Origin: a virus
IMG/VR virus record: IMGVR_UViG_3300021963_000326
Span: 1-37,369 of that record
Reading direction: 5' to 3' (one strand)
Length of the DNA: 37,369 nucleotides
Shown here: piece after piece, positions 28,884 to 37,062 of the stretch
Numbering within the stretch: the stretch's first letter is position 1
Layout: each line of letters opens with the position of its first letter
Notes under the pieces: generated by a model
Seen by the model: the letters and a program-made list of their open reading frames with translations, nothing else
What the model was told of the DNA's origin: nothing
The model's database searches: none
Translations under genes and position numbers: made by a program

Positions 28884-30406
28884 TGCAAACCCCAATCTAC
28901 ACCTCCGAAGACGAACAAAAGCTCATGGTTGAGTTGTGGTCGCCGCAGATCTGCGACGACCCGGAGGCGTTTGTTCTGCTGGCCTTCCCGTGGGGCCAGA
29001 AGAACACCCCGCTGCACAAGTTCAAAGGCCCGCGCAAGTGGCAGCGCGAAGTCCTGCGCGACATCAAGCAACATATAGATAACAACAAGGGTAAGGTGCA
29101 GATGGACACCCTGCGAGAGGCGGTCAGTAGCGGGCGCGGGATCGGCAAGTCAGCCTTGGTGAGTTGGCTGGTGCTGTGGATGCTGACCACCCGCATCGGC
29201 GCGAGCGTCATCATCAGCGCCAACTCGGAGAGTCAACTACGGTCGGTGACCTGGGCCGAGCTAACCAAGTGGGCGGCGATGACCATCAACAACCACTGGT
29301 TCGAGATCAGCGCGACCAAGCTGGTGCCGGCGGCGTGGCTATGCGAGTTGGTCGAGCGGGATCTCAAGAAAGGTACGCGGTACTGGGCCGCAGAGGGCAA
29401 GCTCTGGTCGGCTGAGAACCCCGACAGCTACGCAGGCGTCCACAACCAGGACGGCATGATGCTGATCTTCGACGAGTCATCAGGTATCCCCAACCCTATC
29501 TGGGAGGTTGGCGCCGGGTTCTTCACCGAGAACACACCGGACAGGTACTGGTTTGCTTTTAGCAACCCCCGGCGCAACGAGGGGTACTTTTTCGAGTGTT
29601 TTAACGCAAAAAGAGCGTTCTGGAACACCCGTAGTGTGGACGCAAGAACGGTGGAGGACACCGACAAGCAGGTCTACGAGCAGATTATCGCCGAGTACGG
29701 CGAGGACAGTCCCCAGGCCAAGGTGGAGGTGTATGGTGAATTTCCGAGCGCGGGTGAGGATCAGTTCATCTCGGCGGTGCTGGTGGACGATGCAGCAAAA
29801 AGACCCCGATACAAAGATGCCACCGCACCTGTGGTTATGGGAATTGACCCAGCGCGAGGCGGCGCTGACTCGACGGTTATCGTGGTCCGTCAAGGGCGCG
29901 ACCTGGTGGCGATAAAACGCTACTCGGGCGAGGACACCATGACCATCGTCGGGCGGGTGATCGACGCCATCGAGGAATACAAGCCTACGCTGTCAGTAAT
30001 CGACGAAGGCGGCCTCGGATACGGCATACTTGACAGGCTGACAGAACAACGGTACAAGGTGCGTGGGGTAAACTTTGGCTGGAAGGCCAAGAACTCCATT
30101 ATGTGGGGCAACAAGCGGGCTGAAATGTGGGGCACCATGAAGGACTGGCTGAAAACAGCGTCCATCCCGACCGACCGGCAACTAAAAGCCGATCTGCTTG
30201 GACCCATGAAGAAGCCCAACAGCAGCGGTACGATTTTCCTTGAGGGGAAAAAAGAGATGCGAAGCCGAGGACTGGCCTCACCCGATGCCGCTGACGCGCT
30301 GGCCGTCACGTTTGCTTTCCCTGTCGCGCACCGCGAGTACCGCGAACCTGCGCGCCGGATAAATTCTCAGTCAAACAGCGTAACTAACTCTTGGATGGGC
30401 AGTTAG
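28883..30406 (+). CDS. Terminase large subunit
   Basis: A 507-residue DNA packaging motor, ATPase plus nuclease. Walker A is SSGRGIGKSALVSW near residues 82-95, Walker B with catalytic Glu is MLIFDESSGIPN near 193-204, the coupling motif SNPRRNEG follows near 231. The RNase H-like nuclease has MGIDPARGGADST near residue 319 (first Asp), SVIDEGGLG near 372 and ASPDAADALAVTF near 466 (last Asp). It is close in size to P22 gp2 (499 residues), and this lineage typically packages by headful, which fits the circular map. ATG overlaps the small subunit stop. Confidence 0.95.
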   Translation: MQTPIYTSEDEQKLMVELWSPQICDDPEAFVLLAFPWGQKNTPLHKFKGPRKWQREVLRDIKQHIDNNKGKVQMDTLREAVSSGRGIGKSALVSWLVLWMLTTRIGASVIISANSESQLRSVTWAELTKWAAMTINNHWFEISATKLVPAAWLCELVERDLKKGTRYWAAEGKLWSAENPDSYAGVHNQDGMMLIFDESSGIPNPIWEVGAGFFTENTPDRYWFAFSNPRRNEGYFFECFNAKRAFWNTRSVDARTVEDTDKQVYEQIIAEYGEDSPQAKVEVYGEFPSAGEDQFISAVLVDDAAKRPRYKDATAPVVMGIDPARGGADSTVIVVRQGRDLVAIKRYSGEDTMTIVGRVIDAIEEYKPTLSVIDEGGLGYGILDRLTEQRYKVRGVNFGWKAKNSIMWGNKRAEMWGTMKDWLKTASIPTDRQLKADLLGPMKKPNSSGTIFLEGKKEMRSRGLASPDAADALAVTFAFPVAHREYREPARRINSQSNSVTNSWMGS

Positions 30407-30664
30407 GTGAAGAAAAGCGTGTCTCTAGCTGTTGGTCGAGGCGAGAAGCTCCCGGTGAGCAAGGGCGCTGGACTCACGGCCAAGGGTCGAGCCAAGTACA
30501 ACGCAGCCACCGGCAGCAATCTAAAGCCACCGGCACCCAGCCCCAAGACCGCCGCTGACAAGGGGCGCAAAGCGTCATTTTGTGCGCGCATGTCTGGGGT
30601 AGTCAGGAACGCCAGCGGTCCCGCTGAACGTGCAAAAGCATCACTTAAACGATGGAAGTGTTGA
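30407..30664 (+). CDS. Small basic protein, DUF6321-like
   Basis: An 85-residue protein with a GTG start right after the terminase stop. SKGAGLTAKGRAKYNAATGS, SFCARMSGV and GPAERAKASLKRWKC form a pattern I know from many phages, annotated DUF6321 or hypothetical (from memory). Strong positive charge and place between terminase and portal suggest a packaging or DNA-binding accessory role, which is inference. Confidence 0.8.
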   Translation: MKKSVSLAVGRGEKLPVSKGAGLTAKGRAKYNAATGSNLKPPAPSPKTAADKGRKASFCARMSGVVRNASGPAERAKASLKRWKC

Positions 30665-30666
30665 AC

Positions 30667-30807
30667 ATGCCCCTAGTCAAGTCAAAGTCACCCACCGCCT
30701 TTCGCAAGAACATCAAGGCCGAAGTTGCTGCTGGCAAGCCCGTGAAACAAGCGGTGGCGATAAGTTATGCTGTTAAGCGTGAAGCTATGAAGAAAAAAGG
30801 CAAGTAG
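30667..30807 (+). CDS. Small Lys-rich protein
   Basis: A 46-residue protein (MPLVKSKSPTAFRKNIKAEV ... VKREAMKKKGK). Short 'SK..AFRKNIKAE...GKP.KQA.AIAY' proteins sit next to the previous family in many phages. The TAG overlaps the GTG start of the portal gene. A role in packaging or binding DNA in the head is inferred. Confidence 0.8.
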   Translation: MPLVKSKSPTAFRKNIKAEVAAGKPVKQAVAISYAVKREAMKKKGK

Positions 30808-33038
30808 TGGCTTATCAAGACACAGGCATCAACGAAGCAGGCGCAGTGTCGTCAGGCGGCACTAAAGGTGACCGTGACAACGGCGAGATGCTGGCAACGA
30901 TGCGAACGCGCCTCACAATGGCGATTGCGGCGTACTCGGATTCGCGTGAAGACGAGCTGGACGACCTGCGCTTTCGCGCTGCAAGCCCTGACAACCAGTG
31001 GCAGTGGCCTGCGGATGTGCTGGCGACACGCGGCTCGGTGCAAGGGCAGACGATCAACGCTCGACCCTGCCTGACCATCAACAAGCTGCCGCAGCATGTG
31101 CTGCAAGTGACCAACGACCAGCGGCAGAACCGGCCCAGTGGCAAGGTCATACCGGCTGACGACAAGGCCGACATTGAAGTGGCCGAAATCTTTAACGGCA
31201 TCGTGCGGCACATCGAGTATATCTCGGACGCTGACGTAGCCTACGACACCGCGTGCGACAACCAGGTTACGTTTGGCGAGGGCTACTTCCGTATCCTGAC
31301 CGAATACTGCGACGACAACAGCTTTGAGCAGGATTTGCGGATCGGGCGTATTCGGGACAGTTTTAGCGTTTACATGGACCCAACCATCCAAGATCCTTGC
31401 GGCTCGGACGCGGAATGGTGCTTTATCAACCAAGAAATCACCAAAGACGAGTACGAGCGCGAGTTTCCAGATGCTGCCACGCTGTCTAGCCTTGCCTACG
31501 GCGTGGGTGACGGGCAGTTAAATGCTTGGATCAATCAAGACACGGTGAGAATTGCCGAGTATTTTTACATCAAACACGAAGCCAAAACCCTAAACCAGTA
31601 CCCCGGTGGAATGACCGCAATGGCGGGATCACCGGAAGCAAAGCAAATTGAAATGATGGGTTTGGTTCCGACAAAAACCCGAGATGTTGATGTTAAAACG
31701 GTCAAATGGTGCAAGACCAACGGGTTTGAAGTGCTGGAGGAACAGGATTGGGCAGGCAAATACATCCCTGTAATCCGCGTCATTGGCAACGAATTTGAGA
31801 TAGATGGTCGGATGTACGTCAGCGGTCTGGTGCGAAATGCGAAAGACGCTCAGCGTATGTACAATTACTGGGTCAGCCAAGAGGCCGAAATGCTGGCGTT
31901 GGCACCCAAGGCACCGTTCATTGGTTACGGTGGTCAGTTTGAAGGCTATGAGCAGCAATGGAAGACCGCCAACATCAACAATTGGCCCTATCTGGAGGTC
32001 AATCCTGATGTGACCGACGGGCAGGGTGGCGTGTTGCCCCTACCGCAGCGGTCGCAGCCACCGATGGCCTCAAGCGGCCTGTTGCAAGCCAAAGCGGGGG
32101 CGTCGGATGACATCAAGAGTTCTACCGGGCAGTACGACAGCAGTCTGGGCGCCACCAGCAACGAGCGGTCGGGGCGGGCAATTCTGGCGCGGGAGAAGCA
32201 GTCCGACACCGGCACCTACCACTATGTGGACAACCTGGCGCGGGCAATTCGGTACGCCACGCGGCAACTGGTCGATCTGATACCGAAGATCTACGACACC
32301 CAGCGCATTGCGCGCATCATTGGCATGGACGGCGAGACAGATCAAGCCATGATCGACCCGACGCAGCCGATGCCGGTCAGGAAGATCCAGAACGAGGCCG
32401 GCATTGTCATCAAGAAGATCTACAACCCCAACGTCGGCAAGTACGACGTTGCGGTGACCACCGGCCCGAGCTACATGACCAAGCGGCAGGAGTCGCTGGA
32501 TGCCATGAGCCAACTGCTGCAAGGCAACCCGCAACTGTGGGCCGTGGCCGGCGACCTCTTTATCAAGCACATGGATTGGCCGGGGGCGCAGGAGATGGCG
32601 GCGCGGTTTGCCAAAACCATCGACCCCAAACTGTTGTCAGACGAGGATGACCCGGCACTGCAAGCGGCTAACCAGCAGATGCAGGCGATGGGCCAAGAGA
32701 TGCAGCAGATGCAACAGATGCTGCAAAACGTCAGCCAGTCGATGGAAGCGCAGACGCTGAAGGTCAAAGAGTTTGAGGCCGAGGTCAAAGCCTACGACGC
32801 CGAGACTAAACGGATCTCGGCAGTGCAGGCTGGGATGACACCTGAGCAGATTCAAGACATTGTAATGGGGACGGTCCACGGCATGATCACCTCCGGCGAT
32901 CTAATTAACGAGATGCCTGGGCGGGATCAAGACATGATGCCGCAAGAGATGATGCAGGGGATGCCGCACATGCAGCAGATGCCGCCGGATATGGGCCAGA
33001 TGCCACCACAAGGTATGCCGATTGGAGCACCGCAATAG
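30807..33038 (+). CDS. Portal protein, P22 gp1-like
   Basis: A 743-residue portal of the P22 type (P22 gp1 is 725). LTINKLPQHVLQVTNDQRQN and RPSGKVIPADDKADIEVAEI near residues 90-125 are the family hallmark, followed by DNQVTFGEGYFRILTEYCDD and FSVYMDPTIQDPCGSDAEW. The end (from about residue 620) is a long Gln/Met-rich helix and tail: QQMQAMGQEMQQMQQMLQ, then GMPHMQQMPPDMGQMPPQGM, fitting the coiled barrel of P22-type portals. It forms the dodecameric DNA channel at one capsid vertex. GTG start overlaps the preceding stop; its stop overlaps the next start. Confidence 0.93.
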   Translation: MAYQDTGINEAGAVSSGGTKGDRDNGEMLATMRTRLTMAIAAYSDSREDELDDLRFRAASPDNQWQWPADVLATRGSVQGQTINARPCLTINKLPQHVLQVTNDQRQNRPSGKVIPADDKADIEVAEIFNGIVRHIEYISDADVAYDTACDNQVTFGEGYFRILTEYCDDNSFEQDLRIGRIRDSFSVYMDPTIQDPCGSDAEWCFINQEITKDEYEREFPDAATLSSLAYGVGDGQLNAWINQDTVRIAEYFYIKHEAKTLNQYPGGMTAMAGSPEAKQIEMMGLVPTKTRDVDVKTVKWCKTNGFEVLEEQDWAGKYIPVIRVIGNEFEIDGRMYVSGLVRNAKDAQRMYNYWVSQEAEMLALAPKAPFIGYGGQFEGYEQQWKTANINNWPYLEVNPDVTDGQGGVLPLPQRSQPPMASSGLLQAKAGASDDIKSSTGQYDSSLGATSNERSGRAILAREKQSDTGTYHYVDNLARAIRYATRQLVDLIPKIYDTQRIARIIGMDGETDQAMIDPTQPMPVRKIQNEAGIVIKKIYNPNVGKYDVAVTTGPSYMTKRQESLDAMSQLLQGNPQLWAVAGDLFIKHMDWPGAQEMAARFAKTIDPKLLSDEDDPALQAANQQMQAMGQEMQQMQQMLQNVSQSMEAQTLKVKEFEAEVKAYDAETKRISAVQAGMTPEQIQDIVMGTVHGMITSGDLINEMPGRDQDMMPQEMMQGMPHMQQMPPDMGQMPPQGMPIGAPQ

Positions 33039-33661
33039 TGGACAACGCGCTTGCCATGCCATCGCAAAATATGCTTGGTGACACATACGCCAGTTCTCCG
33101 ATGCGAATGAACCCAAACATAGCGGCGCAGGGCGATAATATTCGTTTGCAGGCATTGCTTAACCAAGCGGCTAAATCATACCCATTTATTGCGCAGCACA
33201 ACCCAATACTACGCAATGGCGTAGGAGAAGGGTATTTAGAAACATGGCCTTCAGGAGAAGGTGGAGCGCCGGATTCAATGGGCCGCGATACAAGGCCAAA
33301 GCATTTTCCTATGTCGCGGCTTGGCATTGAAATTCGTAGGCCAAACGATGTAACCCACCATGACATTGCGGGAGAGGTATTACACATTGACCCTTATGCA
33401 AATACTGTGCGGGACAACCTAATAAAACTTTTAACTTCAAGCCAATTACAAACATTAAAAGCTAACGCAAACGATTATCAAATGACCCTTGACCAAGGCC
33501 GCAGCGAAGATGATGCTATAAGAAATGCTGCTGATTCAGCTTTGCGTGGATACACGTTTGGGCAATGGCCCGAAGAAGTAAATCGTGAAATGCAATATAG
33601 CCCCATACAAACTGGTTTGCTTGAAGCGTTAAAAAACTACATGAAAACGGGCAAAAAATGA
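33038..33661 (+). CDS. Hypothetical protein, AT-richer insert between portal and DUF5856-like gene
   Basis: A 207-residue protein, GTG start overlapping the portal stop. The N-terminal part is low in motifs; the middle, MSRLGIEIRRPNDVTHHDIA followed by GEVLHIDPYANTVRDNL, is the best conserved-looking segment, with a HH-D and a HIDPYA stretch. The last part is helical. No function recognised. Coding DNA is clearly AT-richer than the portal upstream, which suggests a recent arrival. It overlaps the next ATG as ATGA. Confidence 0.72.
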   Translation: MDNALAMPSQNMLGDTYASSPMRMNPNIAAQGDNIRLQALLNQAAKSYPFIAQHNPILRNGVGEGYLETWPSGEGGAPDSMGRDTRPKHFPMSRLGIEIRRPNDVTHHDIAGEVLHIDPYANTVRDNLIKLLTSSQLQTLKANANDYQMTLDQGRSEDDAIRNAADSALRGYTFGQWPEEVNREMQYSPIQTGLLEALKNYMKTGKK

Positions 33662-34020
33662 AATGCACCGACTTTCTGGGAATGCTGTTTCTAGCGCGGG
33701 ACGTAGCGCACAGCGTTCATCTTAATACCCGCAGCTACTCCAAGCATGTAGCCTTAAACATCTTCTACGAGCGCATCGTGGGCGCTGCCGACGACTTTGC
33801 GGAAGCCTACCAGGGCCGGCATGGGCTAATTGGCCCTATCTCGCTGATGTCAGCCAAGAAAACCGCAAACATCATCGAGTTTCTGGAAGACCAGTTGAAA
33901 GAAATCGAAGCGGCGCGGTATGACATTGTGGACAAGTCTGACACCTCGTTGCAGCAACTTATCGACAACATCGTAGAAGTTTACTTACGCACCCTCTACA
34001 AACTCCGATTCCTAGCTTAG
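33658..34020 (+). CDS. DUF5856-like helical protein
   Basis: A 120-residue all-helical protein: DFLGMLFLARDVAHSVHLNT, then VGAADDFAEAYQGRHGLIGP and RYDIVDKSDTSLQQLIDNIV, ending YLRTLYKLRFLA. I recognise this as the DUF5856 family of phage head-region proteins, a ferritin/Dps-like four-helix shape with an E/H-containing pattern (function not known to me). It is coupled with the preceding gene by ATGA. A structural or metal-binding role is conjecture. Confidence 0.82.
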   Translation: MKCTDFLGMLFLARDVAHSVHLNTRSYSKHVALNIFYERIVGAADDFAEAYQGRHGLIGPISLMSAKKTANIIEFLEDQLKEIEAARYDIVDKSDTSLQQLIDNIVEVYLRTLYKLRFLA

Positions 34021-34029
34021 GACAACATC

Positions 34030-34302
34030 ATGTCAGCCACCTATGAACGTATCACCGCAACGCATCAAATTAAAGTCGGGTTTACGGTTTTAAAAGGCAT
34101 TTTTATTAGCGCCGCAAGCGCAACGCCAACCATCACAATCTACGATTCCGGCACCGCAAGCAATAGTGACCCGATCATAATCGGCGTGTTTACGCCCGCA
34201 GCGGCAACTAACCACACCTTTACCGCAAATGGCATCTCGGCCAGCAAAGGACTTTACGTTGTCATATCGGGAACGGTAACAGCGACTCTCTTTTTTGAAT
34301 AA
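34030..34302 (+). CDS. Small beta-rich virion-type protein
   Basis: A 90-residue protein with KVGFTVLKGIFISAASATPT and TITIYDSGTASNSDPIIIGV. Proteins of this type ('G..I..A.A.ATITIYD...A..') recur in phage head-gene clusters, sometimes as several paralogues in the same genome. It lies between the DUF5856-like and scaffold genes. Function unknown; a capsid surface role is possible. Confidence 0.75.
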   Translation: MSATYERITATHQIKVGFTVLKGIFISAASATPTITIYDSGTASNSDPIIIGVFTPAAATNHTFTANGISASKGLYVVISGTVTATLFFE

Positions 34303-34307
34303 CCGCA

Positions 34308-34324
34308 CTGGCGCGGTACGCCAG
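34308..34324 (+). promoter_or_regulatory. Small intergenic hairpin before the scaffold gene
   Basis: CTGGCG, loop CGGTA, CGCCAG (34308-34324), six perfect pairs, no T-run. It could modulate scaffold translation or mRNA processing. Weak evidence. Confidence 0.4.
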
Positions 34325-34344
34325 GGATTCCAAGGAATCAAGCC

Positions 34345-35118
34345 ATGAGTGAAGAAGTACTAGCGGAAGTACCCGCGCCGGAACAGGTAGCTACGGCAGC
34401 ACCTGAGCCTGAGACTGTAGCGCCGGTAGAAGCATCCGAAGGTGAGCCGAAGGAACCCTCTAAGGTATTTACCCAAGAGGAACTGGACGCAGCCATTGGC
34501 AAGAGACTTGCACGAGAGCAGCGAAAGTGGGAGCGCGAAGCAAGGCAGGCCGAAGCACCAAAGCCCGTCCCTGTGGAGCATGTAAAGCCGGAACAGTTTA
34601 CGACGACTGAGGAATACGTTGATGCACTGACGACTTCCAAAGCGCAGCAGATTGTCCAGCAGCAGCAGTTTGCGAAACAGCAACAAGAGTTGTTGGGGAA
34701 TTATCACAACAAAGAAGAGGATGCGCGGAGTAAATACGAGGACTTCGAACAAGTCGCGTACAACCCCAAGCTACCGATCACCGATGTGATGGCCCAGACA
34801 ATTCAAGCCTCGGATAACGGCCCTGATATTGCATATTATCTTGGCACAAACCCCAAGGAAGCTGACCGCATTGCTCGACTTCAACCGTTCTTGCAGGCAA
34901 AAGAGATAGGAAGATTGGAAGCGAAAATTGCTTCTGAACCCGTAACAAAACGCACGTCCAGCGCACCTGCGCCGATTTCACCCGTCACCGCTCGTGGAGG
35001 TCACTCCGGCAGTTTTGATACCACCGACCCAAGGTCAATAAAAACCATGACCACAAGCCAGTGGATTGAAGCTGAAAGGGCAAGACAAGTGAAAAAGCAG
35101 GAAGCGAGATCCCGCTAG
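34345..35118 (+). CDS. Capsid scaffolding protein
   Basis: A 257-residue protein, acidic and Pro/Glu/Ala-rich at the N-terminus, then FTQEELDAAIGKRLAREQRK, a long helical Gln-rich middle (TSKAQQIVQQQQFAKQQQEL) and a basic C-terminus (WIEAERARQVKKQEARSR). This is the usual design of phage scaffolds, with a basic C-terminal hook that contacts coat, as in P22 gp8 (303 residues). The coat gene follows after an HNH insertion. The TAG stop shares the CTAG tetranucleotide with the leftward HNH gene stop. Confidence 0.87.
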   Translation: MSEEVLAEVPAPEQVATAAPEPETVAPVEASEGEPKEPSKVFTQEELDAAIGKRLAREQRKWEREARQAEAPKPVPVEHVKPEQFTTTEEYVDALTTSKAQQIVQQQQFAKQQQELLGNYHNKEEDARSKYEDFEQVAYNPKLPITDVMAQTIQASDNGPDIAYYLGTNPKEADRIARLQPFLQAKEIGRLEAKIASEPVTKRTSSAPAPISPVTARGGHSGSFDTTDPRSIKTMTTSQWIEAERARQVKKQEARSR

Positions 35119-35738
35119 CATAATTCGTAATCAGGAAAGTTATCAGAAAGGCATCTTTTTCTAAGTGTAAACCTATGAATGCCAGTGATCTTAGCCGCCT
35201 CCGCGAAGGAGCGATATTCAACACCCATAACTCTGCAAGCAGTATTGCGGTGATGGGCGAGACTTCGCGCTTTTTTGGAAGCATCACTATGACCAGCTCT
35301 GGCAAAAAGAGGACGTTTGCGGCCAAGAAGTGCGGCACGTTGCTTCGCCTTTGTCTCATCGGACGTAACCCGTCCGGTGCGGTATTGTCGGATCTTCTCC
35401 CGCGTTTCTGGAGTACGGATGTATTTTCCGTTTTGAACAAGCATGTCGCTATGCCGTTCTTGCAGATGCTCTCTTTGCGTAAGACATTCAAGGTTGTCGG
35501 CGCGGTTGTCGGTTTTGTCACCGTTAATGTGATGGACTTGTTTACTTGGCTCAAAATCTTCAAGCCAACAAGCTGCCACAATGCGGTGCATAAGCCTACG
35601 TCCAAACCACAAGTACCCCTGCGGATGGACGGTTGGGGTGCAAGGTTGCATCTTTCTGATGACTTTTCCACAGCGCGAAACGGCGTAAAGATGGTCAAAA
35701 AATCGGTACTCGATTTCTTCTATCGTGACGCTAATCAT
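35115..35738 (-). CDS. HNH homing endonuclease with NUMOD-type DNA-binding parts
   Basis: A 207-residue protein read leftward between scaffold and coat. Core: RLMHRIVAACWL near residue 49, KQVHHINGDKTDNRADNLEC near 66-85, the HNH motif with HH, N and N-L. ETREKIRQYRTGRVTSDETK is NUMOD3-like, and the end, VEYRSFAEAAKITGIHRFTL, is a NUMOD1/IENR1-like helix-turn-helix. A GAGG ribosome site precedes ATG 35738. Such genes spread between phages by cutting cognate intronless alleles. The insert fills the space that P22-type phages leave between scaffold and coat. Confidence 0.92.
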   Translation of the reverse strand: MISVTIEEIEYRFFDHLYAVSRCGKVIRKMQPCTPTVHPQGYLWFGRRLMHRIVAACWLEDFEPSKQVHHINGDKTDNRADNLECLTQREHLQERHSDMLVQNGKYIRTPETREKIRQYRTGRVTSDETKAKQRAALLGRKRPLFARAGHSDASKKARSLAHHRNTACRVMGVEYRSFAEAAKITGIHRFTLRKRCLSDNFPDYELC

Positions 35739-35799
35739 GTTGTGCCTCGTTTGGTGGTTATGGAATCTTCATTCTAACTTAATTTATCGGAGAAGTATA

Positions 35800-37008
35800 A
35801 TGGCCAACAGTTTATTGACAATTGATATGATCACAAGGAAGTGTCTCGAAATACTTGAGAACAACCTGGTGATTTCCCGCAACGTAAATAAGGAGTACGA
35901 CGACAGCTTCGCCGTTGAAGGTGCCAAGATCGGCTCGACCCTGCGGATTCGTCTGCCGGATCGCGCATTGGTGACTGACGGTGCCGCACTGCAAGTCCAA
36001 GACGACAACGAGCAATACACCACGCTGACGGTATCGAGCCAGAAGCACATCGGCATCAACTTTACTTCTGCCGAGCTGACCATGCAGTTGGACGACTTCG
36101 CGGAACGTGTTCTCAAGCCGCGTATCAGCCAATTGGCATCGAGTGTGGATGCTGACGTTGCCAACGCCTACAAGTCTATTTTCAACACCGTAGGCACTCC
36201 CGGCACCACGCCAGCCACCGCTCTGGTTCTGCTGCAAGCGCAACAGAAACTGAACGAATCGGCTGCGCCTATGTCGCCGCGCTACGCCACCGTAAACCCT
36301 GCCGCTAACGCTGGGCTGGTCAATGGTATGACCGGCTTCTTTAACCCGACGGGTACTATTTCCCGCCAGTTCAAGACCGGCATGATGGGCGAAGGTGTGT
36401 TGGGCTTCGATGAGATGAACATGTCTCAGTCGATTGTCAATCACACCACGGGCAGTCGTGCGGGAACCATCTTGGTCAACGAAACGGTTGCCACTCAGGG
36501 GCAAGCCACCATTACTCTTGATGGTCTTACCTCTACCACTACTGTTACTGTGGGCGATGTGTTTACCATAGCTGGCGTGAATGCGGTCAACCCGCAAACC
36601 CGTCTTAGCACTGGTAGCCTGCAACAGTTTGTGGTGACCGCAGCGCAAACGGCGTCCGGTGGCGACATGGCTAACATGGCTATCTCGCCGCCGATGTACA
36701 CGGCAGCAAACGCGCTGGCGACCATCGATGCGTTCCCGGCTAACAACGCTGCGGTGACGTTCGTGGGAACTGCGTCTACCGTGTACCCGCAAAACTTGGT
36801 CTATCACAAGAATGCGATCACGCTGGCAACGGCTGACCTCTTGCTCCCGCAAGGCGTTGACATGGCATCACGTCAGGTGCATAACGGGGTCTCAATGCGT
36901 ATCGTGCGTCAGTACGATATTAACAACGACCGTATGCCCTGCCGCGTCGATGTGTTGTATGGTTTCAACACCATCCGCGCACCGATGGCCTGCCGGATCT
37001 GGGGCTAA
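35800..37008 (+). CDS. Major coat protein, P22 gp5-like
   Basis: A 402-residue coat protein. LTIDMITRKCLEILENNLVI and GAKIGSTLRIRLPDRALVTD, then TTLTVSSQKHIGINFTSAEL and MQLDDFAERVLKPRISQLAS are the P22 coat family opening. The insertion domain lies around residues 220-295 (VNETVATQGQATITLDGL, VGDVFTIAGVNAVNPQTRL). It ends RVDVLYGFNTIRAPMACRIW, also typical. P22 gp5 has 430 residues. ATG 35800 is chosen because of the GGAGAAGTATA ribosome site; longer in-frame starts run into the HNH gene region. Confidence 0.93.
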   Translation: MANSLLTIDMITRKCLEILENNLVISRNVNKEYDDSFAVEGAKIGSTLRIRLPDRALVTDGAALQVQDDNEQYTTLTVSSQKHIGINFTSAELTMQLDDFAERVLKPRISQLASSVDADVANAYKSIFNTVGTPGTTPATALVLLQAQQKLNESAAPMSPRYATVNPAANAGLVNGMTGFFNPTGTISRQFKTGMMGEGVLGFDEMNMSQSIVNHTTGSRAGTILVNETVATQGQATITLDGLTSTTTVTVGDVFTIAGVNAVNPQTRLSTGSLQQFVVTAAQTASGGDMANMAISPPMYTAANALATIDAFPANNAAVTFVGTASTVYPQNLVYHKNAITLATADLLLPQGVDMASRQVHNGVSMRIVRQYDINNDRMPCRVDVLYGFNTIRAPMACRIWG

Positions 37009-37015
37009 CCAAACC

Positions 37016-37036
37016 GCTCCCGCCTAGCGCGGGAGC
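37016..37036 (+). promoter_or_regulatory. Hairpin after the coat gene
   Basis: GCTCCCGC (37016-37023), loop CTAGC, GCGGGAGC (37029-37036): eight perfect pairs. It is followed by 'aacttaacatttta', not a real T-run, so it may be a leaky terminator or a 3' stabiliser of the abundant coat mRNA. Confidence 0.6.
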
Positions 37037-37062
37037 AACTTAACATTTTAGGAGAAACGATA

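Noticed and set aside
35175-35777. 200-residue rightward frame between scaffold and coat
   Set aside because: Exact antisense of the HNH endonuclease, which has clear motifs on the other strand.
35812-36852. 346-residue leftward frame opposite the coat gene
   Set aside because: His/Arg-rich antisense shadow of the well-supported coat protein.
37016-37036. Full rho-independent terminator after coat
   Set aside because: The stem is good but the T-run is missing, so it was listed as a hairpin; the real terminator is after the next gene at 284-317.
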